A DNA stretch of 64,000 nt from Isoetes taiwanensis. Its lineage: Eukaryota; Streptophyta; Lycopodiopsida; Isoetales; Isoetaceae. The stretch spans positions 7,815,682 through 7,879,681 of the forward strand of contig JAJEKV010000013.1 in assembly GCA_021234155.1 (NCBI GenBank), written 5' to 3'. Below are positions 49,651 through 63,295 of this stretch, in pieces. How positions within the stretch are numbered: the stretch's first letter is position 1; every line of letters begins with the position of its first letter. Below the pieces are notes generated by a model. It saw only the letters and a list, made by a program, of their open reading frames with translations, did no database searches and was not told the origin of the DNA. Made by a program: the position numbers and the translations under genes.

Positions 49651-50746
49651 GCATGTTCTACCAAACCATATGCAATCCTTAAATCACTTCTTAGTGGCTG
49701 TTGCAATAAACCAATACAATGATTTTCGTCAAACCATTTTGTTTATGCTTTAAGTTGGTGATTAACCTATAACAACTAACAGGTACCATCGGAGGAGGCA
49801 CAATATGGCTGCTATTAGGCCTGACTATCAAGGTTTCTAACGATAGTTGGACATCCATATATTTGGTTGCACAAACGCACAACTTATTCATAGATGCATG
49901 TGAGATGCAAGTTAGAATGAAGGACGCATTGCTGCAATTTGTCTCCCAAGGTTTCTACAATCATTGGACATCCATTTAGTTGGTTTAGTTTTGAGTTTGA
50001 TGTTCGATTTGATGGTATATGGGTGCGTTATATTAATGTGCCATTAAAAAGAACAAACCTTATAATCCACGCCATTGGATTTGACCCACTGAGAAACTGC
50101 CACGTACACAGACTTAAAACCTACTGAGCACGTTCTCACGTATAGAACGAGCCGGGCGGGACCCCAATTCAAAATCTAGTGCTACCTGCTATAAGAGGTA
50201 GACGAATCCAATCTATCCGTTATTGCTGTGGTACACCGGCAGAGCTCCCAAAGAAAACAAGAGTAACCGGCTAGGCCGGTATGCTAAACCTGGGGCCATC
50301 CGGCAGTTTAGAACATGCATGTTCTTGTGAAGGGCAAGATAAGCTTTAAGCTTTTTGTGCTCGATTCAGGTTTTTCACTGGAATAGGCGATCGATCTATT
50401 TCTTTTTTGCCTCAGTCTCAGCTCTAAATTGGTATGCAGCTTCTCCATATTTGCGAGTGATCTACATTCTTGCGCAGGGAAGTTTATGTTGCAACGGAAC
50501 TGCGGCTTTCACTGTCCATTTGGTTCTTTTCTGCTTGAAACCTTTTCCGCCTCCAAATCTTGTATTTTGGAGGAAACACAGCAAAATGCTCGAAAAGTTC
50601 TGTATAGCACATTCATTTTTATCTGCAAGGCTTATCAGAACCCTCACTTAGATAGTGGAAATACCAAGAGACGTCAAATGCTTGGATTTAGGGCCTGCAT
50701 TCATTACCCCGCTGCATACGAGGAATAGAAGGTCTTAAGACTAGAG
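49651..50746. other. Upstream region of the kinesin locus
   Basis: No gene recognised. A short palindrome (CCGGCTAGGCCGG) lies near 50267-50279. The part near 50340-50746 is probably the former 5' UTR or promoter of the kinesin locus, with stops in all frames before the ATG at 50747. Confidence 0.4.
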
Positions 50747-53700
50747 ATGGTTGCAATGGAAAGCAATGCGAATAATGAAGTTTTAGAAGCCGGATCAACA
50801 GAAAAAGATGCATCGCAGGCCGTTCAAGTAGCTGTTCATATAAGGCCACTTATAGCGCAGGAGCGCATTCAGGGCTGCAAGGAATGCATTTCTGTAGTTC
50901 CAGGGGAGCCTCAGGTTTTTCTCTCTCCTACAAAGGAATGCAATTTTTACTGATCCAACGGTTATTCTCCTTTATTTTTTTCTCTCGAAAAAGCGTATTT
51001 ACAAAAGCTGAAAGGTTTACTAATCTGTTCCTGCTGCTCAATTGCAACCTGACAATCCTGTCCGACTTTTATCCAGATTCAGTTAGGGGCACATGCTTTT
51101 ACATTTGATCATGTATATGGGAGCATCGCAACCTCTCCAGCAAACATCTTTGATCAATGTGTGCTTCCACTTGTTGAAGGTCTATTCCAGGGCTACAATG
51201 CGACCGTGCTTGCTTACGGACAGGCAAGAACAAGTTCCAACTCGATATTGTTATATGTACACCCTTTGTATTTGCACTGACCATTATAGGTTTATGATGA
51301 ATAGACAGGATCAGGGAAAACGTACACAATGGGTACAGGGTATACTGTTGGTGGCAGCACCGAGGGAATCATTCCCCGGGTCATGGATACCATCTTCAAA
51401 AAAGTTCAAAGTTTGAAAGACAAGTCGGAGTTTCAGCTTCGTGTGTCCTTCATTGAGGTATTTCAGAAATACTGAACCTTTTTTGAAATTACTTTTGATT
51501 TTATTAAAGGAAATGTTGATTTATGGGCAGATATTAAAGGAGGAAATACATGACCTTCTTGATCCGAACCCCCTGCAAAACAGAAGCATTCAATGGTGGT
51601 GGTGGAGCCAAGGCTTTACCACTAACAAAGCCTCCCATACAGATTAGGGAAACTGGCAATGGTGGGATCACTCTTGCTGGTGTTTCTGAAATAGATGTCA
51701 GCAGCTTGGTGGAAATGGCCAACTGTTTAGAGCAAGGGTCTCTTTGCCGAGCTACTGGAAGCACAAACATGAATTCTAGATCAAGGTGAGTATATGGTGT
51801 GTTTTTTCTAGAGGTGAAGTGTATTTTTTCCCCTAAGTATGTCTTTATTTTGTCAGCGGTCATGCCATTTTCACAATAAATGTGAAAGCGCCGGAAGTGG
51901 GATGCCTTCCTTAGTGGAGACAATCCTTTGCCCGAGGACACAACTGAAGATTTCCTTTGTGCAAAGCTTCATTTGGTTGATCTTGCTGGTTCAGAGAGGG
52001 CCAAAAGGACTGGTGCAGATGGCAATCGTTTTAAAGAAGGTTATAAACATACACAATGAATGCATTACATTGAACTCCTATAGAGCTCCATTAACATGCA
52101 GCTTCCAGGTGTCCATATCAATAGAGGACTTTTGGCTTGGCAATGTAATCAAGCAGCTCTCGGGGGACGATAAGAAAAGAAAAGAGGGTGGCCATGTGCC
52201 TTATAGAGACAACAAACTCACTAGGCTATTGCAGGTAATCCTTTCTAAATAGATACAAACTATCAGGCCATGTTGATTGCTATGTTGCATTATTCTTATT
52301 TAGCATATTATCAATGTTTACAGGATTCTCTTGGTGGAAACAGTAGGACTGTGATGCTTGGTATGATCTTTTCTAAAATACGATTAGAATAACTCTATTT
52401 GGAATATCAAGATTCTTGAACATTGACATTTCATGTTATTATTATGCAGCTTGTGTTAGTCCAGCAGATTCAAATGCTGAGGGAAACATTGAACACATTA
52501 AAATATGCGAACCGAGAGCAAGAAATATTCAAAATAAGCCAACTGTATATCGTTTTATTTTTTTTTTTTTCTTCCTGATGTGTAATTTAGCAAGAAGCAT
52601 GCAGTAAACTTTTTTTTTTTAAAACCATTTCTTTGCTAGCTTGAAATAATTGTGATCCAATGCTGTTTTGCTTTTCCATATTCAGGTCAATCGTGATCCA
52701 ATGGCCGCTGAAATGCAGAGGATGAGACATCAGTTAGAAATAATGCAAGCTGAACTTCTTTGTGCTAGGGCAACAGGATCTTCTGAGGAGATTCAGGTAT
52801 GTAATTTGATTTTTCCATGGAGAAATTGAGTCAACTAATGCGATGATGGGCTTGCTGTGCATGCAGATACTTAAGCAAAAAATAGCATGGTTAGAATCTA
52901 GTAACTTTGAGCTTCGGCCAGAGCTTCAGCATTTTCATGCCAGCGCCACAACATTCTCCCAACAGGCTTTGAGGCTCAGGTGATTAATCATCAGTTCTTT
53001 AATCATTGGTGTTAAAAAAAAAACAGAAGGGTTACCTGCTGGGACGTTTGATTATCAGTTGGGCGGGATAAGTTGCGACTGAAATTTGAGAAGATTCAAG
53101 TGGGAATGCACTTGCAGAGGATGATGAAGATGACAGAAATGTAAGGGTGTGCCTTATCCAGATGTGCCATACTTATGTTTATTTATAACATGTCTTTTCT
53201 AAAGTGTCACTTATTCCTATATACTTGGTTTTTATTTTTGCAGGGCGTGGACCTGGTACAGTCCTATCTAACTAAAATACAAGGGTTAGAACATGAACTG
53301 CAACGCGCTCAAGTTTCCCGTTCCAATTTACCTGACATTGATAGAGCGGCGAGTGCACTTTCTTGCCTTTCCTTAGGAAGCACAGCCTCAGAGTTGACAG
53401 CTGCTGTTGAGTTAGATGGCATTTCTGGTATTGTTTGTGTAGTTTGTACATTTTTGTTTTACCGCCATCTTTATCACGGTTGTCTTGTTTGTTATAGGGA
53501 TATGGCAAGTGAGGTGGATGTTGATGCCGTTGTTGTGAAAGAGATGGAACATAATATGTTACAAGATTGTCTTGATAAAGAGCTTCAAGAGCTGAACCAG
53601 CGCCTTGAGCAAAAAGAGGTAGAGTATAAATATCTTTACTGACTATCCTGCAGCATTTAGTTAAAGCTCAGCACGTGTAAAATTTCATATTTACAGGCAG

Positions 53701-56700
53701 AAATGAAGAGCTATGTGAAGTCTGATACATTGGTCCTCAAACAACATTTTGAGAAGAAACTTGTTGAGATGGAAGAAGAGAAAAAAGACACTCCAGGTAG
53801 AAACGATGTTATACTATTATATATATATGCGGTTGGTTGAACTTTCTTCTTAAATAAAATTGTGTCTTTCTTCTAGAAAGAAAGAGATACACTTTAAAAG
53901 AACTGGAAGCATTGTCTTCTTCATCCGATGAACAAGCACACAAAATGCAGGAAACATACAAACAAAAACTTACTGCTCTTGAACACCAGGTATGAAGCGG
54001 TGTGCTAAGTGTCATAATATTTGCTTCTCCTCATATCACATTATCTGAATATCATCTTTTGCATGATGCTTTAGATTTCTGAGCTCAAGAAGAAGCAAGA
54101 GAATCAAGCACAATTGTTCGTCAGAAAACAGCGTAGTGATGAAGCAGCTAAGCGCTTGCAAAGAAGACATACTTCGGATAAAGCAGCAAAAGGTACATGG
54201 ATAAAGTTCAATATTCTTTTGTACACGGAGCTTTATTGTTTCTCAATTGTTTTGTTACTTCGGGTTCAACTTCAAAACAAAAATCAAAGCAAGAGTCTGA
54301 ACAATTTCGGCCAATGGAAGACTGCAAGGGAGAAAGAAGTTTTACAGGTAACTGTAGGTGCATTATGGAGATGCTATATAATCTTTAGATCTTACTGCTC
54401 AGCAACAGTCTTCAATTCTCCATATGGTGAGCAACGTGTCTTCATTTCTCCATCTAGTCAGTAACATGTCTTCATTTTCATTTGTTTCAGCTTCGAAAGG
54501 AAGGACGTAAGAATGAATATGAAATGCATAAATTGCAAGCGCTACATCAAAAGGCAGAAAATGGTAGACCTTTTTCCTGTTGGCAAGTTCTGTATCTAGT
54601 TTGTTTAGTGGTTATGGTCTATATATGTCCCGCCAGGTTCTGCAACGCATAAACTGAGGAAGCAGCTATTGCAACAAACGCTTTAAAAGAACTTCTCGAG
54701 GCCCAAGTAAGATCTCATCTCGTGAGACAGCATTAAGGTAACTTTGATTATGCATCAGAAGTTGACTATATCACCATCAGTATCATAATGTAGGATTGTA
54801 TGAATATGTGGTGTCGGGACATCCATAAACACTCATTCTTTTGTGTTGTCTCTTGCAGGGATGGGATCTGGCAATGGTGCTCATGTGCAGTACTATCATT
54901 TTGCATTTGTGCAATGCACAATGTTAGGATGATAATCTTAATCACATGCTGCTGCTTGGAGAATGCAGAATAATGAAAAGCTCTACAACAGTGGCTTTGA
55001 TCAGGAACTTGAGGTGGTTGTCTGTGCATGAAGTTCGTAGTGCATATGAGAAAGAGAGGACTCTCGTGAAGTTCTAGCAATCTACTAGCTGTTATAAAAA
55101 AACTGCTAACCTTTACTGTCTACCAGGAGGGCTAGCTGTTTTGCTAAGGAACTTGCAAAACTCAAACAAGAGGAGGAAACTCCGCTAGCAATCAATATTC
55201 CTATGCACTTGACCAGAATGGTAGCCCATTGTCTGCATTGCAAAGGTACAAACCTGTTGAGTTTAAACTCCACAGATATATTTCCTTTCTCTGTTTGTTT
55301 TCCATGGATTATTTTTACCGCATTTATTTTGCTGCTCCTGCAGAGCTTCTAACCCCCAATCCCCGCCAATGTCACCATCTGCAAGACGAAAGCACGATAA
55401 TGGTGATGGCTTGAAAGCATGATTACCTCTTCTACAGCTCTTGTGGCAATGGCATCACAACTTTCAGAAGCAGAGGAGCCGAACGCTCTCATTCTCTGGA
55501 CGTGCTCGTGGCAACATTTGAGGACAATGGGAGACATGAAAAACATGTTGAATTTTACCTTCAATGCAGCAGCACTTACAAGGTATTTGTTCTTGCCAAA
55601 GGTCTCATTTAAAAGTGTTGGGTATATAAAAATAACAAGATCATCTTCCCCAAGATTTCTATTTAGATGTCAATTAAGTAGATAAGGAGGTTGAAGTTGG
55701 AGAGATTAAGGAGAAGATTGCTGAAGTGACTGAAGCTTTGGAGACAGAGGAAATACAAAGAAAGGAGTTTGAAAGGAGGCAGCATATTGGAGAGAAGGTT
55801 GCCAGGCCTGCAACAACCACAGCTGTAAAGTACAGTGTGACTCTGTTTTGGATGATGCACAGTAGTAGCATGACCAAAGGTTGTAACAAGCCACTGAAGG
55901 ATGGATCTGAGGCTGCTGCCAAGTGGGTAATGGAGTGAGCTTTCTGAGGTTCTGCAAGACAATCCACTATGCAAGGATGACATTTAGAAACTAATGGCAT
56001 ACCTTACCATTTGAGGAAGGTTTAGATAGTTATTGCCGTCAAATACGCTTTGAATAAAACTCGCTGCAGGATATTGATTTGACATCTGGAATTTTATGTT
56101 TAGGATCTCACATTCTTAATTTTACAAGGCAGATGAATCTTTTGATGACAGTGAAAGCATAGAGAGTGATACTGATATGGATGTCAGTGAAGTTGATCAT
56201 CAGATGAGGATTGGCTGGAAGAGGAAGAAAGGCCTGGGCAAGGAGCCGAGCTCAGTTGATGAAGGCTGTTGGTCTGTAGTTGGTAGACGGAAATCGGCAT
56301 GTCTTCAATTGGCAGCCAGCAACAGGAACCAACAGAGGAAAAGCAAAGCATCTGGTATAAGTTCGAAGCTGTAGCTGAAATTGAGAGAGTCACATGTGAA
56401 GTGTTGTTCATGTAGCACTACTCGGCTGTAAGACAAAAAATGAATGGGCAGAAATTTATGTGGCACAGGCTGTACTTGCAAAGCCGCAAATGCGCCAAAA
56501 CAGAGAGATATCAGATGTGGCCTTTGATAGCAGCCGCAGATTTCAAATGTGACAGCCAATCAAAATGAGAGAAACGATTCAGTCACAGCACGCAGATGTT
56601 ATTGAGGGAAAGTTGGTTGAGGTGATTTATAAACCAGAACAGATGTTAGCTAGGCATGGTGCAAAGCTTCTAGATAGGGTTGGGCTTGGAAGGAGGAGAT

Positions 56701-57150
56701 CCATGTCACAGATGCAGGTCTAAGTTCTGCCTTGTCTCAAGCTAGCTCGGGATCTGAGGATTCTGATATGCCCAGCTGGCCATCCACTCTGGACATTGGA
56801 AACAAAAAAGGTTTGTGCATGTATTTTGTAGCAAATGTCCTTTGATATAGAACTACTGCTGATCTGGTATAATCTAATCTCATGCTAATATTCTTTAGGT
56901 CACCACAAACCTGCAGAATAAGAAGCCTATGAAGAAGCAAAAGCTGCAAAACACTTGTACAGCACTGTTCCTGTTCCGCAAAGCAACTCAGAGAATAATC
57001 CTATGCAGCTGTTGGGAGACAAGTTGATGCAGAACATCTTTTCAACACCCCTGCATTTCTCCTGCTAGTTCTTTACCTCCGACGCACAGCATCAATAATC
57101 CCATTGTAGCTAGTGCTCAGGACGCTGAAAGCAAATACAAGAAATGAACG
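50747..57150 (+). pseudogene. KIN-4 (FRA1-like) kinesin pseudogene with introns
   Basis: KIN-4 kinesins move on microtubules and help organise wall deposition. Exons read: 50747-50914 (VAVHIRPLIAQERIQGC), 51077-51223 (FTFDHVYGS to NATVLAYGQ), 51305-51457 (P-loop TGSGKTYTMG), 51531-51785 (ILKEEIHDLLDP, IQIRETGNGGITLAG), 51857-52039 ([14 protein letters not shown]), 52109-52234 (HVPYRDNKLTRLLQ), 52324-52360 (DSLGGNSRTVM), about 52450-52550, 52686-52797, then coiled-coil exons (ELQELNQRLEQKE, LKKKQENQAQLF, WKTAREKEVLQ, LRKEGRKNEYEMHKLQAL, SLVAMASQLSEAEE-like) to about 55560 and an acidic tail (DESFDDSESIESDTDMD) near 56130. Frame changes lie near 51585, 51890, 52136 and 52470-52530 (a +1 and a +2 that compensate), with a stop at 53895 and another near 54650. 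The SSRSHAIF switch motif reads SRSSGHAIF. The second intron starts GC, not GT. Kept introns mean it is not a processed copy. Confidence 0.85.
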
Positions 57151-57710
57151 TCCCCCACGTCAAGCAACCAAATGATAATAATTTGTCTTGATGGCATTGA
57201 GAACTAGAGAATTAGACAAGAAAGGACACAACCACTGACTGAGAATGGAGATCATGGAATTGTTCATTTAGAACTTAGAATGAAGAATAAATAATTTGGC
57301 AAATATTCAATGTTAAATTAAGGCATGATGCAAATAAAGCAAGTCTTCTACGGACTTCCTTATGACAGGAGGAGTGTAGTGAAAGTACAGTTCAAAAATA
57401 AATGTACAAACACCAGCTAGCATTTTGTTTGGTTAAAAATATGTTGGTGTCTCGACATTAATCCAAATGGCAAAGCTTATGATTGAAAAAGTTAAAATTA
57501 TGGAAGAATAAGCTCTGGTTCCCGGGTACACGAAAAATGCCTTCCCAAGGAAGGGAAGATTGGGCTCTTCAGTTCAGTACGGATTTTAAGTTTATGAAAG
57601 CGAATTTGATTTTGAGGCGATTTGATTTCCAAATATTTTTAAAAGCACAATCTATAAACCTAAATGTTTACCTAAGAAATAAATGCATTGAAATTGAATG
57701 AATTAAATCT
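57151..57710. other. No gene recognised
   Basis: AT-rich sequence downstream of the kinesin pseudogene. The open frame at 57483-57701 has no motif I recognise. Confidence 0.5.
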
Positions 57711-57714
57711 TTTC

Positions 57715-57995
57715 TTTTTAAAACAAGAAGAAAAAAGAAGAAAACATTTATTATTGAACTAACTAGTCTATAAGGTGCAACAATGCGCCTCACATAAAAC
57801 AAACCACCTTTAAAATGTCATGATATCACATCTATATTCATCTTACTAAAAATATATTTCATTTATGGATAGATCACAATAATGTATTAAGTGGGACGTA
57901 GTGTGTTTTAATTGCAACTTCCAAATGGTATTGAATTCAAAACATAACCGCTCCTAAGACTAGTGTGCTACCGTTAGACCCACCATTGGTCTAGA
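57715..57995 (-). mobile_element. tRNA-derived SINE-like element, minus strand
   Basis: The minus strand from 57993 reads AGACCAATGGTGGGTCTAAC, GGTAGCACACTAG, then GGTTATGTTTTGAATTCAAT. These resemble the A box (TGGTCTAACGGTAG type) and B box (GTTTTGAATTC against GGTTCGAATCC) of a tRNA-like Pol III promoter at the usual spacing. The following 200 bases end in a T/A-rich stretch near 57715. The right length and order suit a plant SINE. It does not fold as a good tRNA and no target duplication was seen. Confidence 0.4.
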
Positions 57996-58899
57996 TATAT
58001 ATAAAGTTGATCCTCATTCTTATCGAACTATTTTGGTTCATTGTTGTGGTTGAGTCTTCTAGCTCAAGTCCTTGTATTCTCGCTTCTATTCTATCATTTG
58101 CATTCATTATTTCAAGCAGGTTCTATGTATATTTTTCGTGATATTTCTGTGTGTTTTTCTTTGTTTTCGTGATAGATTCATCATAGTGTGGATCAAAACG
58201 CCTTTTATCGGGTTCTCACCGCTTTGAGCCCAAGTATTTTTTTTAATCTATATTTGGTATTTCGCTTCTATAGAAGTAGTTTCATCCTTGAAATATAGCA
58301 AGTCCAAATAGCCTTCGAAAGTATGTCACAGCTGTACTGGACAATAAAGAGCTCAGAGGAATAGATACTTTCTCGTGAGTCACTTAACTCTACTTAGCTT
58401 GCCCGAAGCTCGACTCAAGACTCTGCCTGGGCGACTTTTGAATCGATTTGCATGTAATTTGCTCCACCCTCACATTTCTATCCCATTGATTGGAAACATG
58501 TTGGACTTGTTATTTCTCCTTTTTGGACCAAATTTTGAGTTGGTTTGCACCCCGGTCGGGGTTGAGAGGACTTCGAGTTGCAAAATTTTGCGCCAGCTAT
58601 TGCTTAACTTGAGGCCTATTTTTGAGACATTTAGTAGTAGATCAGAAGTTACCAACCTTGGTAACCTCTGCATTTAGTTCTCATCCTAGCTTTAGTTCAT
58701 ATTGCCATGTATTATGGTCTCTGCGGATGATAGGGCCCCTTCAGATTGAGTTTGAAGAGGCCTTTTACGAGGATCCGAAGATATGTTGGTGACTATGGAG
58801 GATCTCTGTGAACTTCGATGAAGCTTTGGCAAATTGAGTTATTGTGATAACCATCTTTTTGAGCATAGGTAAGACAGACAAATCGGGCTATCACCCTCA
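57996..58899. other. No gene recognised
   Basis: The frame at 58375-58677 has weak retroelement flavour (it leads toward the gypsy remnant) but no motif to support a call. Confidence 0.4.
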
Positions 58900-59560
58900 T
58901 ATTCCATGATGACAAAGACCTTCTATGCTACCCATGCCTCAAAATCGATGGCCATATACCTATGCATTGATCCTGCGGATTCTAGATGTTGTTTTGTCTT
59001 CTATTGTGAGGAGTTGGTCATATTGGTCAGGACGTCCTATTAAATGTCCAAATCCTATTGATTCATACCGGAAAAGCAATGCTGCCATATGGTCTTTATA
59101 TGGTCTATCTCTTAATTCTAAGAGCTCTAGATATTTTGTCACTACTCATTTGGATGATATTCTTATTTATTCTAAGACGCTTAAAAACATGAGAGGTAGT
59201 TCTATAGGTTCTTTGTGGTTTTATACGGATTTTATGCCAAATTCTGTGATGTACTTTGATAAGAATATCAGAGTTTCCATTATCACATCACTCCTCATAG
59301 AGTCTCTATGGATCCCTAAAAAGGTCAATACTATTTTGAAGTATAAACACCACTTCCATCCCAGATGTTCAAGAATCCTCTTGAATTTGCCAATTTCTAT
59401 CAATGGCTTATTCAAGATTATTCAGATAATCCTTCCTTTGAGTGCAACACGACAGCGATGTCATTTGAATGGAGGTGAGGTAGAAACCTCCTTCATTAAT
59501 ATTCCCAATAGGCTCCATTCACACCAAGGAACCGAAAAGTCCGAGACTTTGAACCAAAAT
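58900..59560 (+). mobile_element. Ty3/gypsy reverse-transcriptase remnant (old)
   Basis: Frames read HLDDILIYSKTLKNM near 59150-59190, then GFYAKFCDV, ISSLLIESLWIPKKVN and a block like FANFYR.FIQDYSDIILPLS (59390-59440). These are successive parts of a gypsy reverse transcriptase around and after the Asp-Asp motif. Heavily broken; no LTRs recognised. Confidence 0.6.
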
Positions 59561-59719
59561 AATGAACTTCCAAGCATGGTGTAGAGTACCTATGGTCCAA
59601 GCCCCTGACGCTACTGAATAAAGTCATACCCAAACACATCCTAGAACTCAACAAAATTGAGGGAGCTATCGTCAGAGGAATTTTTCAATTGCTGAACAAA
59701 GAGTTTTAGGATCTCTAAC

Positions 59720-61000
59720 TCCTCAGAGTGTAGTAGCAGCTTGAGCCCTATTCTCGCGACTATGCTTCCAAATGCTTTGATCATCTACACCCCACGACAT
59801 GAGGAGGAAAGGGGCCTTTCTCAATTGGTTCTCAAAGCTTTCTCTAATATAGGACGAAATCTTGAGTATCTTCCAACGCTTTGAACTATCATCCTTGATT
59901 GAAGAAATGTTATTACTCGCTAATCTTGTTCTTACCATTCTCAAGAAGCATTTGAGTTTTCATGGTCTCCGCCTCAGATAGCATTTGGTTTGGAATGAAC
60001 CGGCCGTGATTCTCGCCTCTACTTCTTCACTGGCCCACCATCCCTTCAAGTTCTTCCTCATGCAAGTGTTGGTACATGAACTGCTTTAACTAATCCGGAA
60101 TGATTTCTCATACACCATCAGTTTCTCTTTAAATTCTAGATCTCTGCCTCCTATCCCACTTTTTGCCCAATCTTTATCAAGCCGAGTTTTTATAACCTTG
60201 CTTTCATACTCGAACCATTTTTAGCATTATTGAGAGAGGCTTTTTAATAAACTCCGCTGCGCTACCCTACAGAATGCTTCCTTCTCCAACCATGACATGT
60301 TGAATTTAAAAGGCACATTCTCGATCTTCCTAGTAGTAGGAACGCTTTCAAAGCATCGACTTTGGGGAACATAATCAATGGGAGAAAGTAAGTTCTCCTT
60401 CCACATACCGATTAATCTATTAGACATATAGAATATGTCCAACAAGCACTAGACCCGGATCCCGCCCCTTTGCTTGTTTTGGACTGTGAGAAAGTGGTGT
60501 TCGAGGGCTGATGAGAGCCACCCCCAACATTGTTTGGTAGTGAATTCTTTTAGTTTCAGCGTATTTCTCGATGCAATTCACTTTTGATCCCACATTTACG
60601 GATCTCTCTCCAATATCCAATTGTCAATAGTATCCCTCTGCTGATTTATTCTGTTTCACTTCTTTTCCACATGATTGCTCTTTTTCACGGGCTTTATTTG
60701 ATGCATAGACATTGATCACTCCCACATGCAAAGCATATTGTTGGCATCACAATAAATGTACTATTCTCCTATGATTGAGATCCACCACCGCTTCCGCAAA
60801 TAAGTCGCCTCTTCTAATAAAGCCACCGCCTTTGGGGTAATCAACAAAGTGGGTGGTGTGATATACCCTTTAACATGAAAGGTACCATAGTCCATCTCTC
60901 TTCCAAGAGTACCGACCATTTCGCAATAGATCATTAGACCGCACCAACTTCCAATGTTTACTGAAAGCACCGACCATTCGGCCCCGTGAGGCAACTACCC
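59720..61000 (-). pseudogene. L1-type LINE remnant, minus strand
   Basis: The minus strand reads WWISIIGEYIYCDANNML (near 60740-60790), DNWILERDP (60610-60625), and VPFKFNMSWLEKEAFCRV near 60265-60325. The last is typical of the linker after the L1 endonuclease, before the reverse transcriptase. There are frequent stops and frame changes, and the left limit is approximate. Confidence 0.5.
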
Positions 61001-62220
61001 AATGCCAATCCTAATGATGTAAAAAATAGGCATTCACATAAGCATCATATCCACCTTTGGTCCCTTAACTTCCTTAGGCCCACGTAATGTCCCTGGGTTG
61101 TGTAGTCTCATTCCAAAAGTATAATTTCATGTACCAAACCAAGTATTGGCCTTTAGAAGCATCAAAGACCTTTGGGATATGATGAATATATGTACCATCC
61201 CAGTTTGAAAAATACCAGAGAGGCCATGAAAAGGCAGACGCAGCAAAAATTTGAGTTGGCTAAGATGTTACCGAGATCCTCCCGCGATGGCGTAGAGGAT
61301 TCGCTTTGAAAAGACGCTAGCGAGGTGTAGAATGAGCTTGGCCGTGAAATGCACCTTTTTCATCATTATACTCTTCCATATGAGGTTATTCGCTTAAAAG
61401 TGATAATGAATGGCTAAACTCCAAGCTTTACCAAACAAACATCAAGAAACAAACAAACAAATGCAAATCCACTTCCTTTAAGGCAAAGCTCACTCATCCA
61501 ACCGGGCTATCCCGGAGCAAGAGAATTTCCGAGAAAGACCGGAATTTTTGATAAGGAATGTCGCTTTCTAGTCAAGATGGTCGATGTTCATCTTTATGGA
61601 AGTCTATTAAGTTCTTGCGATTATAGTCATACCTTGTTTAAAAATATTGGTCTAATTTAAAAGCTATCTTTTCTAGCTATTTTAACTATTAATAAGATAT
61701 AACCTTTTAAATGCCATACACCAGGATTTTGGCTCCATAATTTTTAACTTTCTTCTTATTCTCTTGCTCCCATAGCCACTCCTCCGAACCACTATATATC
61801 AATTCCTTCCTTCCTCGATACCACTCATTCATCAAGGAATTATATGGAAAATAACACAACCAAGTCCATGGTTGCAACTCTTGATTGAGTCTTCGATTAA
61901 AAGTAATCAAGTCCATCCCTTTAGGCTAAAATTTCCCACTTTTGCCAAGATTTACAAAACCCACTTTAATGTTGTAGACATAATAGTTATCTCAAAAGAT
62001 ATTAATATAAAAAATCTAAATAAGCAAAGCTTGCAGTGTCAAACATCTTTACCAACAAAGTTTTAGCTTCGTAAAATAGAAGAAATGGTATATCAAACTT
62101 TTGGAGTCTTCTAAGGCAACGACACAAATATCCAACATTTGGCTTTTTGTTTGGAAGGAAATTGTCGAAAGCAAAAACAATATAACCATTGGAAAATACT
62201 CTCCAGCAACAAATCACCTA
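61001..62220. other. No gene recognised
   Basis: Short open frames (61707-61916 minus, 61872-62066 plus, 62002-62217 minus) overlap and show no motifs. Confidence 0.5.
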
Positions 62221-62227
62221 AGAAAAG

Positions 62228-62300
62228 CCAGTGAGTGATAGATGAATTGGTAAGGGTTAGGCTTCAGAATAAGAGCTTGAACTCGCGAAGAATTTGGGCT
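62228..62300 (+). mobile_element. tRNA-like SINE head, plus strand
   Basis: GATGAATTGGTAAGGGTTAG (A-box-like) at about 62240-62260 is followed by GAGCTTGAACTCG (B-box-like) at 62273-62285, at roughly tRNA spacing. It differs from the element at 57715-57995. No tail or target duplication was identified, so the call is tentative. Confidence 0.3.
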
Positions 62301-63290
62301 ACTCAAACAGTATATGACTTATAACATAAAAGAATGTAAATAAGATCTTAGTTTTATAGTATGGAGCTCAGTAGATTTGATCAAGCCGCTGAAGCAAGAT
62401 ACAAGTTTGCTTAAGATACATGATAGGCCAAGAAAATGCTTTAATGTGTCCTGCAAATTTGCGGTGAGTTTAGATGGTGTAGTTCTTTTTCTCTTTCTTT
62501 GTTTCACTGAATGCTTTTTGTGTGACTTTTACAACAATTTAATGTTTTTCTATCACTTGTTGCAACTCCTTCGTATTAATATACTTATATCAATTTTTCT
62601 CGTGAGCTTAATCTTAGCTATAGCATCAAGCAGTATGATGGAGGACCACTCTCGCCCTTGATTATCTCAATATGTCATTCCTTAATTTTAATCAATTTTT
62701 TGCATTTTCTTGATTGATTCAATGATCTTAGAATCTTTTAGTATCGCACCTTATCTTGTTTGAATCAAGTAATCTACCTTCAACTACATCTCTAACCTAG
62801 CTACTTCTCAAAGATCACAAAGCGATCTTGCAATAGTAAAAGGTAACCATGGAGAATCTCTAATGTACCAGACTTGTTAATCTGGTTTAATAATTCTACT
62901 CATTAAAAAGCATGAGTTATTTTAAGGGCATAATTCTAATTGGACCTAATTTAACGTAACCGCCTCTTCAAAGAAACCGCCAAATAACCACCTAGATCAG
63001 AGTTCATCAAGTATTACAATGCAGCTATCTAAGACTCTTTAGATTCTAAAATTTAGTTTTGAATATGAACCTATAGTTTCTAAAGAAACCAAACCGCTCG
63101 ATACCAATTTTATATGACGGTATAATCCAAGCTTTATATGTAGCATAATAACATGGGGTTTTCTTTGTGTTTTGTACTTTCACCAAGGTTTTCCCATGAT
63201 TTCGCGGATGGTATTCAAATGGATGTACCAATGCTTACATCATCTAGAGGCACACCATTTCCCTCGAGCCATTGATTTTAGCCTTTTTTT
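62301..63290. other. No gene recognised
   Basis: The open frames at 62377-62661 and 63046-63231 lack motifs. AT-rich intergenic-type sequence. Confidence 0.5.
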
Positions 63291-63295
63291 TTCCA

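Noticed and set aside
62228-62300. tRNA gene
   Set aside because: Only A- and B-box-like words are present; no acceptor stem or anticodon arm can be folded.
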